Assembly: GCF_001667375.1 (NCBI RefSeq)
Contig: NZ_LZIN01000033.1
Span: 161,584-225,583 of the forward strand
Direction: 5' to 3'
Source of the DNA: Mycolicibacter sinensis
Lineage (GTDB): Bacteria; Actinomycetota; Actinomycetes; Mycobacteriales; Mycobacteriaceae
Length of the DNA: 64,000 nucleotides
Under the pieces are notes generated by a model that saw only the letters and a program-made list of their open reading frames with translations, ran no database searches and was not told where the DNA came from. Shown piece after piece: positions 34,333-43,134 of the stretch. Positions within the stretch are counted from its first letter, which is position 1. Every line of letters starts with the position of its first letter. Position numbers and translations under genes: made by a program.

Positions 34333-35309
34333 GCGAGTTCCGCCGAGTCGGCGATGCGGTGCGCAACTGGGGGCGCTGGGGCGACGACGACGAACTGGGC
34401 ACGCTGAACCTGATCACGCGTGAGAAGGTCGCCGAAGCCGCCGCCCTGGTGCGGCACGGCAAGGTCTTCGCACTCGGGGTGGACTTCGGCTCGTCAGGCC
34501 CGCAGGGCGCGTTCGCCTTCCGGCACAACCCGATTCACACCATGACCGTCGACGGCGGCGACGTGAGCACGCTGGCGCAGTACGGGCCGGAATGGCACCG
34601 CAACATCGTTGCCCAGCAGTTGAGCAAGTTCTTCGTCGACAACCCGTTCCGGTTCAACGACGACATGATCGTCATGCCGCTGCAGGCGGCAACCCAATGG
34701 GACGCCCTGTCACACGTCTACTACGACGACCAGCTCTACAACGGCTTCCCGGCGAACTCGGTGACCAGCCAGGGCGCCTATCACTGCGGTATCGACAAGG
34801 TCGACTCCAAGGGCATCACCTCCCGCGGCGTGCTGCTCGATGTGGTCGCCCACCGCGGGGCGGACACCTACCTGCCGCTGGGCACCCCGATCACCCCCGA
34901 CGAACTCGACGACGTCGCCCGCGCCCAGCAGGTCACGGTCGCCCCCGGCGACATCGTGCTGGTCCGAACAGGTTGGTGGACAAGGTTTCTGCAAACCGGT
35001 GACGGCGCGGCGCCCGGCGCCGGGCTGGACTGGCGGTGTGCTGTGTGGCTGCACCAACATGACGTCGCCGCAGTGGCCGCCGACAACCTGATGGTCGAGG
35101 ACCCGGTGTCCGGCGTCGAGGGAACCTTCCTGCCCATGCACATGCTGTGCCTGCGCGACATGGGGATGATGCTGGGGGAGTACTGGGATCTCGGCGCGCT
35201 GGCCGCCGATTGCGCCGCTGACGGCGTGTACGAATTCCAATTGGTGGCGCCGCCGTTGCGGGTGACCGGCGGGGTGGGGTCGCCGGTGAACCCTATCGCG
35301 ATCAAGTAG
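34320..35309 (+). CDS. Cyclase/kynurenine-formamidase-like hydrolase
   Basis: This is a 329-residue member of the putative cyclase family (PF04199), metal-dependent hydrolases that include kynurenine formamidase and isatin hydrolase. The metal-binding part TQWDALSH carries Asp128 and His132, and SRGVLLDVV plus DIVLVRTGWW are conserved family strands. The GTG chosen overlaps the SDR end. In ring-degradation clusters these enzymes open lactones or amide-like rings, so it may hydrolyse a lactone made by a Baeyer-Villiger-type step. The substrate is unknown. Confidence 0.85.
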   Translation: MAGLSEFRRVGDAVRNWGRWGDDDELGTLNLITREKVAEAAALVRHGKVFALGVDFGSSGPQGAFAFRHNPIHTMTVDGGDVSTLAQYGPEWHRNIVAQQLSKFFVDNPFRFNDDMIVMPLQAATQWDALSHVYYDDQLYNGFPANSVTSQGAYHCGIDKVDSKGITSRGVLLDVVAHRGADTYLPLGTPITPDELDDVARAQQVTVAPGDIVLVRTGWWTRFLQTGDGAAPGAGLDWRCAVWLHQHDVAAVAADNLMVEDPVSGVEGTFLPMHMLCLRDMGMMLGEYWDLGALAADCAADGVYEFQLVAPPLRVTGGVGSPVNPIAIK

Positions 35310-35327
35310 CCGGCGAGAGGAACCGTC

Positions 35328-36086
35328 ATGCGATTCGTCTTTGTCCACGGTGGGTTTCACGCCGGCTGGTGCTGGAGCCACACCCTCGCGGAGCTGGAGA
35401 AGATCGGCCATACCGGTATCGCGATCGACCTCCCCGGCCATGGCACCCGGCTCGATGAGGAGTCGACGCTGACGAACCGGCGGAAGGCCGTCGCGGCTGT
35501 GCTGCAGCCCGGCGATGTCCTGGTCGGCCACTCCGGCGGTGGTTTTGACGCGACGCTGGGGGCCGACAGCGCCCCAGAGCTGGTGAGCCACATCGTCTAT
35601 CTGGCAGCGGCATTGCCCCGGGAGGGCCGCAGCTACACCGATGCGATGACGATGGGCAGTGAGGGAGCCGAGTTCTTCGACACCGCCGCCGCTGACATGC
35701 TGTCGCATCTGCACTTCGCCGACGACGGAGCCATGACCTTCGCCGACATCGACGGTGCGCGGCAGTACTTCTACCACGATTGCGATGACGAAACCGTGCG
35801 GTGGGCCTTTGAACGGCTCGGTCCGGAACGTTTCGGCGAGACCACGGTGGCGCCGGTGTCGGTACCGAACTTTTGGGCGGCCGATATCGGCCGCAGCTTC
35901 ATTCGCTGCGAACAGGATCGCGCCTACCCGCGCTGGCTGGCCGAGTTGGTCTGCAAGCGACTCGGTGTGGAACCGCTGACCATCGACGCCTCACACTCGC
36001 CGTTCTTGAGCCGACCCGCCGAACTGGCCGAACTGCTGGTGCACGCCACCACGACGCGCCCGGTCGGCCCGCTGATCCCGGATTAA
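35328..36086 (+). CDS. Alpha/beta hydrolase, methylesterase-like
   Basis: This small alpha/beta hydrolase of 252 residues has a compact N-terminus (FVFVHGGFHAGWCW), nucleophile Ser69 in VGHSGGG and a terminal His in DASHSPFLSRP. The layout is that of the hydroxynitrile lyase/methylesterase-like group. It lies 18 bases after the cyclase with GAGAGGAAC upstream, so it is part of the same transcript. It probably hydrolyses an ester, lactone or thioester intermediate. No finer call is justified. Confidence 0.85.
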   Translation: MRFVFVHGGFHAGWCWSHTLAELEKIGHTGIAIDLPGHGTRLDEESTLTNRRKAVAAVLQPGDVLVGHSGGGFDATLGADSAPELVSHIVYLAAALPREGRSYTDAMTMGSEGAEFFDTAAADMLSHLHFADDGAMTFADIDGARQYFYHDCDDETVRWAFERLGPERFGETTVAPVSVPNFWAADIGRSFIRCEQDRAYPRWLAELVCKRLGVEPLTIDASHSPFLSRPAELAELLVHATTTRPVGPLIPD

Positions 36087-36097
36087 AGGAGCCGACG

Positions 36098-36919
36098 TTG
36101 CCGATCGAGCGTAAGACCGTCGCCGTAGACGGCCTGAGCACCTCCTACCTCGTAGCCGGGGATCCGGCCGCGCCGGCCGTGGTGCTGCTGCACGGCGGGG
36201 AGTTCGGCGCGGGCGCCGAAATCGGCTGGGAACACAACATCACCGCCCTGGCGCAGCAGCACCGGGTGCTGGCACCCGACCTGCTCGGGTTCGGGGAGTC
36301 GGCCAAGGTCATCGACTTCAACGACGGCCGCGGCATGCGGATCCGCCACGTCGCGCGGTTCTGCGCCCAGCTGGGTGTCGAGTCAGCCGATTTCGTGGGC
36401 AACTCGATGGGGGCGATCATGCTGCTCGTCGACACCACCTCGGAGGCACCGCTGTTGCCGGTGCGCCGAATGGTCGCCATCTGCGGCGGCGGCGAGATCC
36501 AGCAGAACCAGCACATGGCCGCGCTCTACGACTACGACGGCACCCTGCCCGCGATGCGCCGGATCGTCGAGGCGCTGTTTCATGATCCGGCCTATCCCGC
36601 CGACGAGGACTACGTGCAGCGCCGCTATACCTCCAGCACCGCGCCCGGCGCCTGGGAGGCGATCGCGGCCGCCCGGTTTCGCCGGCCCGGCGCCGAACCG
36701 CCCCCGCCGGCATCCAGTGATCGCCGCTACGAACGGATCTCGGTGCCGGCGCTGGTGATCGAGGGCGGCTGTGACAAGCTGCTACCACCCGGCTGGGCAA
36801 AACAGATCGCCGATCAGATCCCGGGTGGCCGGGCGGTCGTCGTCGACGGCGCCGGGCACTGCCCGCAGATCGAGCAGGCCGAGCAGGTCAACCGGCTACT
36901 GCTGGACTTCCTGCGCTGA
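36098..36919 (+). CDS. Alpha/beta hydrolase, MhpC-like, TTG start
   Basis: This 273-residue alpha/beta hydrolase has HGG (32-34), nucleophile Ser103 in GNSMGA, acid in GGCDKLLPPG and His in GAGHCPQIEQ. It is similar in layout to the C-C hydrolase at the beginning of this operon. The start is a TTG with AAAGGAG seven bases upstream; a longer frame begins inside the previous gene. It may act on a second ring-opened product, giving the pathway two ring-fission hydrolases. It ends the rightward operon and meets the NTF2-like gene tail to tail. Confidence 0.84.
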   Translation: MPIERKTVAVDGLSTSYLVAGDPAAPAVVLLHGGEFGAGAEIGWEHNITALAQQHRVLAPDLLGFGESAKVIDFNDGRGMRIRHVARFCAQLGVESADFVGNSMGAIMLLVDTTSEAPLLPVRRMVAICGGGEIQQNQHMAALYDYDGTLPAMRRIVEALFHDPAYPADEDYVQRRYTSSTAPGAWEAIAAARFRRPGAEPPPPASSDRRYERISVPALVIEGGCDKLLPPGWAKQIADQIPGGRAVVVDGAGHCPQIEQAEQVNRLLLDFLR

Positions 36920-36920
36920 T

Positions 36921-37346
36921 TTAGCCCGGCGGATTTGTGAACCAGAGATTCTCCTCGCGCAGGCTCCGGCTGCGCCAGCCGTCGGCGGCGCGGACCAGGT
37001 CGTGATGGTAGTAGCCGCCGCAGTAGCTGAGCTCGGCCATGCCCGGTAGCTGCATCGGGTTGTAGAACATCGCCCGCACCTGCGCGGAATCCCCGGCGTA
37101 GTCCAGGATCTCGATGTTGGTGATGTAATGCATCGACATCGGTATCGCGGTGAAGCCGGCGGCCAGCCAGTCGGCCACTTCATCGCGGGTGCCGCAGATG
37201 GCCCCGGCCGACGAATAATCGATCACGGCTTCATCGGTGAACACCGTCCGGTACAGCGCCCAGTCCTTGGTATCGACCGCGCGTGCGTAGCGGTACAACA
37301 GCGCGGAGATCTCCAGCCGGTCGTCGGTCGCGACCACCGGCGTCAT
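36921..37346 (-). CDS. NTF2/SnoaL-like protein
   Basis: This 141-residue protein has the cone-shaped NTF2-like fold pattern (LEISALLYRYARAVDTKDWALYRTVFTDEAVIDY...GGYYHHDLVRAADGWRIR-like end). The family includes isomerases, dehydratases and ring-oxygenase beta subunits. An ATG overlapping the aldehyde dehydrogenase stop couples the two genes. In steroid-type pathways such proteins act as isomerases or lyases. Here only the fold is supported. Confidence 0.82.
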   Translation of the reverse strand: MTPVVATDDRLEISALLYRYARAVDTKDWALYRTVFTDEAVIDYSSAGAICGTRDEVADWLAAGFTAIPMSMHYITNIEILDYAGDSAQVRAMFYNPMQLPGMAELSYCGGYYHHDLVRAADGWRSRSLREENLWFTNPPG

Positions 37347-38827
37347 TCCGGCATCCCGATCGTCTTGATGTGCAGGTATTCGGTGAAGCCCTGGGCGCCG
37401 TTGCGATACCCCAGGCCGCTCTGCCGGGTGCCGCCGAACGGGCTGTCGATGCCGAAGTGGCTCTTGCCGTTGATGCTGACGTTGCCGGTGCGCATCCGGG
37501 TCGCCACCGCCACGGCCCGGTCCACGTCGGCGCTGCTGACCTCGCCGGACAGGCCGTAGATCGAGTTGTTGGCGATCGCGACCGCCTCGTCGTCGGTGTC
37601 GTAGGGGGTGACGGTGAGCACCGGGCCGAAGATCTCCTCCTGGGCGATCTGGCTGTCCGGATCGACGTCGGCCAGCAGGGTCGGCTGCACGTAGTACCCG
37701 GTGGGCAGGTGCTCCGGGACGCCGCCGCCGGTGATCAGCCGCGCGCCCGAGTCCAGGCCGGAGGCGATCAGGCCCAGCACCTTGCGTCGCTGGGTCTCGC
37801 TGATCTGCGGGCCCTGCATGTTGCCCGGGGTCCACGGATCGCCCATCGGGAAGTTCTCCATCGACGCCTTGAGAACTGCAAGGCCTTCGTCGTAGCGGCT
37901 GCGGGGCAACAGGATCCGCGACGGCAGCACACAGCTCTGGCCCGACATCACACAGGCCATCATCGCCGCCATAGGCAGGGCGGAGTTGAAGTCGGCGTCG
38001 TCGAGCACGATGTGGGCCGACTTGCCGCCGAGCTCCAGCAGCGTCTTCTTCACCGTGGGTGCCGCGGCCGCCAGGATGGCCCGGCCGGTGGCCGTGGAAC
38101 CGGTGAAGGTGATCATGTCGACCCGCGGGTCGGCCGACAACGCCGCGCCGACCTCGTTGGCGTTCGACGTGACGACGTTGAACACTCCGGCCGGGATGTC
38201 GGTCTTCTCGGCGACGATCCGGCCCAGCTCGCTCCCGGACCACGGTGTGAGCTGCGCCGGCTTGAGCACCACCGTGTTACCGGCCAGCAACGCCGGCACG
38301 GTTTCGGCGATGTTGAGGTACAGCGGCACATTCCACGGCGTGATCGCACCGACCACGCCCTGCGGTTCGTAGTGCAGCTTGCGCCGCGCCGGGCCCAGCG
38401 GTGTGTCGTGCAGTCCGGTGTCCACCAGGTAGTCGAACCCCCGGGCATGATCGGCCCAGTGCTTCACCTCCGCGATCGGGGACTCGATCTGGCTGCCGGT
38501 GACCGTGACCGGGCATCCCACCTCGGTGATCAAGATGCGGCGCAGCCGTTCCTTGTCGGCCTCCAGCGCGGCGTGCAGCTGCATCAGGCAGTGGTAGCGG
38601 AATTCCACATCGTGGGCCCAGTCGCTGGTGTCGAACGCGCGCCGGGCCGCGCCAACCGCGCGTTCCATATCGTCGACCGTGCCGTCGGTGGCCGTCCCGG
38701 CGACCTGTTCGCTGGCGGGGTGCACGACGTCGAACGTCGCCCCGCTGCTGGTCTCCACCAACTCGCCGTCGACGAGCATCCGGGCCTCGCCGGCCAACAC
38801 GCCCGAATCATCTTGTACCGCAGTCAT
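37343..38827 (-). CDS. Aldehyde dehydrogenase
   Basis: This 494-residue NAD(P)-dependent aldehyde dehydrogenase has catalytic Cys299 (SGQSCVLPSR), base Glu265 (ELGGKS), Asn166 (TPWNVP) and the GSTATG nucleotide turn. It is a distinct paralog of the 8.3 kb enzyme. AAGGATCT precedes the ATG. A CTCTA...TAGAG inverted repeat lies about 30 bases upstream, between this gene and the TetR gene, identical in layout to the one in front of the TetR gene, so this gene is probably repressed by that TetR protein. Confidence 0.94.
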   Translation of the reverse strand: MTAVQDDSGVLAGEARMLVDGELVETSSGATFDVVHPASEQVAGTATDGTVDDMERAVGAARRAFDTSDWAHDVEFRYHCLMQLHAALEADKERLRRILITEVGCPVTVTGSQIESPIAEVKHWADHARGFDYLVDTGLHDTPLGPARRKLHYEPQGVVGAITPWNVPLYLNIAETVPALLAGNTVVLKPAQLTPWSGSELGRIVAEKTDIPAGVFNVVTSNANEVGAALSADPRVDMITFTGSTATGRAILAAAAPTVKKTLLELGGKSAHIVLDDADFNSALPMAAMMACVMSGQSCVLPSRILLPRSRYDEGLAVLKASMENFPMGDPWTPGNMQGPQISETQRRKVLGLIASGLDSGARLITGGGVPEHLPTGYYVQPTLLADVDPDSQIAQEEIFGPVLTVTPYDTDDEAVAIANNSIYGLSGEVSSADVDRAVAVATRMRTGNVSINGKSHFGIDSPFGGTRQSGLGYRNGAQGFTEYLHIKTIGMPE

Positions 38828-38858
38828 CGCAGATCCTTCCGTCTGCGCGGTAACGCTA

Positions 38859-38874
38859 CTCTATTAACGTAGAG
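38859..38874. promoter_or_regulatory. TetR operator candidate, CTCTAT-N4-GTAGAG
   Basis: A 16-base inverted repeat overlaps the tetR stop codon and lies just upstream of the aldehyde dehydrogenase gene. One arm base differs from perfect symmetry. The same 16-base layout recurs in the tetR/luciferase-like divergent promoter at 39506-39521, supporting a shared regulator. Confidence 0.65.
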
Positions 38875-39478
38875 CGAAGGAAGAGCCGACGCCGGCGACG
38901 ATCCCCGAAATGAGCGCGTCCAGTTCCGCGGCGCTGCGAATACTGCGGTCGCCGCTGGCGAACGCCTGCATCACGCCGCTGATGAACATCATCACCACGT
39001 AGGCCTGCCGGTCGGCCAGTGCTCGGTCCGGCTTGTCCTGGAGCCGCAGCACCACGTCGACGATCAGGGCGCGGAACCGGTCACCGTAGCTACGGAGTGC
39101 CTCGTCGAGCAGTGGGTCCCGGCCGGCCTGCAGCGCGAGTTCGTAGCGGGCCTTGGTGCGGGCCAGCCTCGCGCCGGTCGCCGTGCGCATCACCAGGGTG
39201 GCCAACCCGGACGGTTCGTACGCGGTGAGTTCGGCCGGCGTTTGCGCTCTAGTCGCCGCGATCAGGTCCTTGAGATCCAGCTCGGAGACCCGGACCGCCA
39301 CCGCTTGCAGCAGCGCCGACCGGGTGCGGAAGTAGAACGATGTGGTTCCATCGGGGACACCGGCTTTGCGGTCCACCTTGAGATGGCTGACCCCCTTGAT
39401 CCCGTCATCGGCGAGTAGCCGGATGGCGGTATCGCAGAGCTCGCGCCGGCGCTGATCTGGATTGGGCTTGCGTCGCAT
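38864..39478 (-). CDS. TetR family regulator
   Basis: This 204-residue regulator has an N-terminal TetR DNA-binding domain (QRRRELCDTAIRLLADDGIKGV...GVPDGTTSFYFRTRSALL, about 8-55) and a helical ligand domain. The start is an internal ATG with no upstream extension needed; the much longer open frame runs antisense to the neighbouring oxidoreductase. It stands between an aldehyde dehydrogenase and a divergent luciferase-like gene, both preceded by the same CTCTA inverted repeat. It is therefore likely a local repressor that also controls itself. Confidence 0.92.
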   Translation of the reverse strand: MRRKPNPDQRRRELCDTAIRLLADDGIKGVSHLKVDRKAGVPDGTTSFYFRTRSALLQAVAVRVSELDLKDLIAATRAQTPAELTAYEPSGLATLVMRTATGARLARTKARYELALQAGRDPLLDEALRSYGDRFRALIVDVVLRLQDKPDRALADRQAYVVMMFISGVMQAFASGDRSIRSAAELDALISGIVAGVGSSFALR

Positions 39479-39505
39479 GGTGCTGCCGAGTCTAGTCCGC
39501 AATGT

Positions 39506-39521
39506 CTCTACTGTTGTAGAG
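39506..39521. promoter_or_regulatory. TetR operator candidate, CTCTAC-N4-GTAGAG
   Basis: A perfect six-base inverted repeat with a four-base spacer lies in the 54-base gap between the leftward tetR start and the rightward luciferase-like gene. Binding here would block both promoters. It matches the site before the aldehyde dehydrogenase gene. Confidence 0.7.
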
Positions 39522-39532
39522 TCAGCGGCGAG

Positions 39533-40453
39533 ATGAAGCTGGTATTCAACCTTCCCCACATGCTGCGGCTCAAAGCGATGATGCAACCGTGGGAGGCCGA
39601 CGTCACCGGAGCCGACCAAACCCGGATGGCCAAGTGCGCCGACGAGTGGGGCTACGACATGATCGCCGTCCCCGAGCACTTCGTGATCCCCACCGAGCAC
39701 GTGGAACTGTCCGGGCCGCACTATTTCCAGTCGACGGCCGCCCAGGCCTATCTCGCCGGTGCGACCAACCGGATCATGCTGAACTCGTGCGTCACCGTGC
39801 TGCCGCTGCACCAACCGATCGTGCTCGCCAAGGCGCTCGCCACCGCGGACTGGCTCAGCGGCGGCCGCATGATGGTCACCTTCGGGGTGGGCTGGCTCCA
39901 GGGTGAGTTCGATGCGCTGGGTGTGCCTTTCGCTGAACGCGGCCGCATCGCCGATGAGTATCTGGCGGCGATCATCGAACTGTGGACCAGCGAGTCGCCG
40001 CGATTCGAGGGCCGCTATGTCTCCTTCGACGAGGTGGCGTTCGAGCCGAAGCCGGTGCGCAAACCGCATCTGCCGGTCTGGATCGGCGGCGACGCGGACG
40101 CGGCGCTGCGGCGTGCGGCGAAGTACGCCTCGGGGTGGTGGAGTTTCCTGACGCCGCCGGAGCAGATCGCGCAGCGCGTGGATTTCATCAAGTCCCAGCC
40201 GGAATACGACGGGCGTCCCTTCGAGGTGGTGCACGGCATGGCGACCACGCGGGTCGGGGAGGGCCACGTTGCGCGCAACGACCCGAACGCGCGATCAGGG
40301 ATGAGCGGTCAGCAGATCATTGATCGGCTGAGCTGGCTGGGCGAGCAGGGCGTGACGGTCAGTGCCGTGCCACTGCCCTCGGTGCGCGACGTTGATGAGT
40401 ACCTCGATTACGCGCAGTGGGTGATCGAGGAGATCAAGCCGAAAGTCCCCTGA
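39533..40453 (+). CDS. Luciferase-like (LLM) F420-dependent oxidoreductase
   Basis: This 306-residue luciferase-fold oxidoreductase is of the mycobacterial F420-type subgroup. Recognisable segments are GYDMIAVPEHF, NRIMLNSCVTVLPLHQP, GGRMMVTFGVGWLQGEF and PVWIGGDADAALRRAA. It would transfer hydride to or from an intermediate using F420, or oxygenate it with FMN. It is divergent from the TetR gene and preceded by its candidate operator. It ends 12 bases from the convergent second TetR gene. Confidence 0.9.
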   Translation: MKLVFNLPHMLRLKAMMQPWEADVTGADQTRMAKCADEWGYDMIAVPEHFVIPTEHVELSGPHYFQSTAAQAYLAGATNRIMLNSCVTVLPLHQPIVLAKALATADWLSGGRMMVTFGVGWLQGEFDALGVPFAERGRIADEYLAAIIELWTSESPRFEGRYVSFDEVAFEPKPVRKPHLPVWIGGDADAALRRAAKYASGWWSFLTPPEQIAQRVDFIKSQPEYDGRPFEVVHGMATTRVGEGHVARNDPNARSGMSGQQIIDRLSWLGEQGVTVSAVPLPSVRDVDEYLDYAQWVIEEIKPKVP

Positions 40454-40465
40454 TCGTAACGGCGC

Positions 40466-41077
40466 TCAGCCACCACGCGGCGCAACGATATTGGCGACCA
40501 CCATGCGCAGAAACGGCCGGAACACCGCTTGGTCGTCGAGCAGGCTGTTCAGCGTGACGCCGTCGTTGGCCGCCAGGATGACGCGGGCGAGTTCCAGCGC
40601 GGGCATGGCGAGCTCACCGCCCAGCCGCGCGGCGCCTTTGGTGATGTAGTCGGCCAGGGCCTGCGCGGTCTGCTCGCGCTGGGCCGCGACACGCTCGCGG
40701 GCATCGGGATTGCGCAGCAGGAACAACGTGAACTCGTACCCCAGCACCGAACGGTCGGGGCCCTCTTTGGTGATGAGCTGGCGCCAACGTTCGGCGAGTT
40801 CGTCGATGTCGAGTTCGTCGAGCCGGTGGAAGGTGGCGATGACGTCGGCGAACCCATCGAGAAACTGCTGGCGCTGCCGTTCGATCACCGCGAGGAACAA
40901 CTCGGCCTTGCTGCCGAAGTGCGAGTAGATGGCGCCCCGGGTGTAGCCGGCCGCGTCCGCGATGTCCTCCAGCGCGGCGCCGTCGAACCCTCGGCGCGCG
41001 AAGACCTCCTCGGCCGCGTCTAACAGCAGGTTTCGGGTGTGTTCGAGGCGTCGTTGCATCGTCCAGCGTTCGGCCAT
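40466..41077 (-). CDS. TetR family regulator
   Basis: This 203-residue TetR regulator has a clear DNA-binding domain (about 11-57; LLLDAAEEVFARRGFDGAALEDIADAAGYTRGAIYSHFGSK region) and an AcrR-like C-terminal part. AAGGA lies before the chosen ATG; the longer frame reads through the promoter region. It is divergent from the Rieske oxygenase operon, and an AT-rich inverted repeat sits between them. Repression of the oxygenase operon and itself is the expected arrangement. Confidence 0.93.
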   Translation of the reverse strand: MAERWTMQRRLEHTRNLLLDAAEEVFARRGFDGAALEDIADAAGYTRGAIYSHFGSKAELFLAVIERQRQQFLDGFADVIATFHRLDELDIDELAERWRQLITKEGPDRSVLGYEFTLFLLRNPDARERVAAQREQTAQALADYITKGAARLGGELAMPALELARVILAANDGVTLNSLLDDQAVFRPFLRMVVANIVAPRGG

Positions 41078-41142
41078 CTGTCGATCCTTCCACGGACGAC
41101 GGAGAACGGTCGGCCCATCGCCGGCCCACTGACAAACACCCT

Positions 41143-41157
41143 TGTATTTAATATACA
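41143..41157. promoter_or_regulatory. AT-rich inverted repeat TGTAT-N5-ATACA
   Basis: Six of seven base pairs are symmetric in this 15-base element, which stands out as AT-rich in a high-GC region. A further TGTATA half-site follows within four bases. It lies between the TetR gene and the Rieske oxygenase gene, and is a good operator or promoter candidate. Confidence 0.55.
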
Positions 41158-41201
41158 GAGATGTATAGTCGTGATGCCAGTCACAACAGAGGGGGCACGC
41201 C

Positions 41202-42578
41202 GTGCAGACAACGCTCCCCGGGACCTGGGTCGACAACGCGACGTCCCTCGACGACATCGGCCCCGACCGGTACCGGATGCAGATCCCGACCGAGCGCTAC
41301 ACCAGCGCGGAATTCGCTGCGGTCGAACGTGAGTCGATCTGGATGAAGACCTGGCAGGTGGCCGGGCGGGTCGACGAACTCGCCATGGCCGGCGATTGGA
41401 AGCAGTACCGGATTCTGGACCAGTCGTTCATCGTGGTGCGCGGCAAGGACGACAAGATTCGCGGCTTTGTCAATGCCTGCCGTCATCGCGGCAACCTGCT
41501 CTGCCCGGAGGCGCGCGGCAATACCAAGCGCAACTTCTTGTGCAACTACCACCTGTGGTCCTACGACCTGCAGGGCAAGCTCACCGGAATGCTGCGTGAA
41601 GATCTGGCCGGACCGATCGACAAGGACACCCACGGCCTGATCGAGGTCCCGGTGGACACCTTCGCCGGCTTCATCTTCCTCAACCCGGACCCGGATGCCG
41701 CGCCGCTGTCGGAGTTCATCGGTGACGAGATCGCCACGATGCTCGCCCCGTACCACGTCGACGAGATGGTCACCGTGATGGACGTGACCGAGCGCATCGA
41801 CTGCAACTGGAAGGTGGTCATGGACGCCTTTCAGGAGGGTTACCACATCAACGGCATCCACCCGCAGCTCCTGCGGGTCATCAACATCGACCCGGCAACC
41901 ACCCGGTATCGGTTCTTCGACCGGCACAGTGTCGCCGTCGCCCCATTCGACGTCGTGGGTGCCACCCCGGTGGATCAGGTCGAAGGAACCATGGCGCTGT
42001 CCGACACCTTCCCGTCGACGGCCGCTGTGCTGCCGCGGTTCAAAGAGCTGGTGGCGCAGTACGAATCGCCGGACGGTGCACTGACCTTCCCCGAAGGGGT
42101 GACCGCCCGGACCCTGCTGCAGCAGGCGACGCGTGACACGTTGACCGGTATGGGGCTCGACGTCAGCGGACTGACCGACGCCCAGATGAGCGACAGTCAC
42201 GGCTGGGTATTGTTCCCCAACTTCTTCATGACGATTCGTGCCGGCGAATGCCACATCATCATGGCGCTGCCGGACCCGGACGGCGATCCCCATTGCTGCG
42301 TCTGGCACGTGGCCAGCTACATGTACCTGCCCGAGGAGTACAAAGCGTCGTTCGTCGCAGAACCCATCGTGGTCGACGAGCCCGGAAGCTACAAGTACTT
42401 CGAGGCCCTGCAACAGGACTACGACCAGATGCCGCGCCAGCAGGCCGGGTTGCGCAACAGCATGCTCAGCTATATGGCACTGGTCAAGGAGGAAGTCGTG
42501 ATAGCGCACTTCCACTCGGTCGTCGACAACTGCATCGCGGCCATGTCCGGGAACTCAAACCACCGAAGCGAAGGGTGA
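41202..42578 (+). CDS. Rieske-type ring-hydroxylating oxygenase, alpha subunit
   Basis: This 458-residue oxygenase has Rieske 2Fe-2S ligands Cys93-x-His95 and Cys114-x2-His117, and mononuclear iron ligands His215 and His220 in EGYHINGIH with Asp208 as the bridging residue. A later acidic QQDYDQM segment probably gives the third ligand. It hydroxylates an aromatic or cyclic substrate using electrons from a ferredoxin and reductase. No reductase gene is adjacent. The nearest carrier is the ferredoxin encoded about 4 kb downstream. The start is a GTG with GAGGGGG upstream. Two small genes follow where a beta subunit might be expected. Confidence 0.93.
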   Translation: MQTTLPGTWVDNATSLDDIGPDRYRMQIPTERYTSAEFAAVERESIWMKTWQVAGRVDELAMAGDWKQYRILDQSFIVVRGKDDKIRGFVNACRHRGNLLCPEARGNTKRNFLCNYHLWSYDLQGKLTGMLREDLAGPIDKDTHGLIEVPVDTFAGFIFLNPDPDAAPLSEFIGDEIATMLAPYHVDEMVTVMDVTERIDCNWKVVMDAFQEGYHINGIHPQLLRVINIDPATTRYRFFDRHSVAVAPFDVVGATPVDQVEGTMALSDTFPSTAAVLPRFKELVAQYESPDGALTFPEGVTARTLLQQATRDTLTGMGLDVSGLTDAQMSDSHGWVLFPNFFMTIRAGECHIIMALPDPDGDPHCCVWHVASYMYLPEEYKASFVAEPIVVDEPGSYKYFEALQQDYDQMPRQQAGLRNSMLSYMALVKEEVVIAHFHSVVDNCIAAMSGNSNHRSEG

Positions 42579-42583
42579 ACAGC

Positions 42584-43105
42584 ATGGATATCCGGGAACG
42601 TATCGAACACCACCGCCGGATGGCCGAGGCATACCGCAACGCCTATCTGCGCCAAGGGGTTCAGGATGGTGAGACCTACGAGGTGTGGACCTTCGCCGAC
42701 GACGGTGTGTACGTCTCGCCGTACTTTACCGGTGATCAGGTCTTCTTACTCAAGGAGTTTCCCGCCGACACCGCGCAGGCCGCCACGATGGAGGCCAAGG
42801 CCTACTCGCTGACCTTTCCCGACTGGAAACCGGCCAGCTTCGACTACTGGTCCGCCGACAACGGATTCGTGATGAAGACCCGGTGGCAGGGCACTACCAA
42901 AGACGGCAAGACCATGGGCTTCTACTCCTACAGCTTCGTCGAGACCAACGACAAGGGCGAGGTGTCGCGCTGGGAGACCCACGTCAACGACGAGTACAGC
43001 CCGTTCCTGGAGGTCGCGATCGGAGTCAGCGGTCCGTTCCAGGGCACCACCGAGTATGTGGACGCGTTGCACCGCTGCCTGGAGAAGGCCGGAGTCTCCA
43101 TCTGA
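42584..43105 (+). CDS. Uncharacterised protein, possible NTF2/SnoaL-like
   Basis: This 173-residue protein follows the Rieske gene by five bases. AAGGGTG lies before the ATG. The pattern (YEVWTFADDGVYVSPYF...FVMKTRWQGTTKDGKTMGFYSYSFVETNDKGEVSRWETHVNDEYSPF) suggests a curved beta-sheet like NTF2/SnoaL proteins, but it is not a standard oxygenase beta subunit. It might bind or isomerise the hydroxylated product. The family call is tentative. Confidence 0.7.
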   Translation: MDIRERIEHHRRMAEAYRNAYLRQGVQDGETYEVWTFADDGVYVSPYFTGDQVFLLKEFPADTAQAATMEAKAYSLTFPDWKPASFDYWSADNGFVMKTRWQGTTKDGKTMGFYSYSFVETNDKGEVSRWETHVNDEYSPFLEVAIGVSGPFQGTTEYVDALHRCLEKAGVSI

Positions 43106-43134
43106 CCGAATACCGTTGCGAGAAAAGGGTTGCG

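Noticed and set aside
38864..40267. Extended 467-codon form of the TetR gene
   Set aside because: The extension is antisense to the luciferase-like gene and would cross the operator. The DNA-binding domain starts at the internal ATG.
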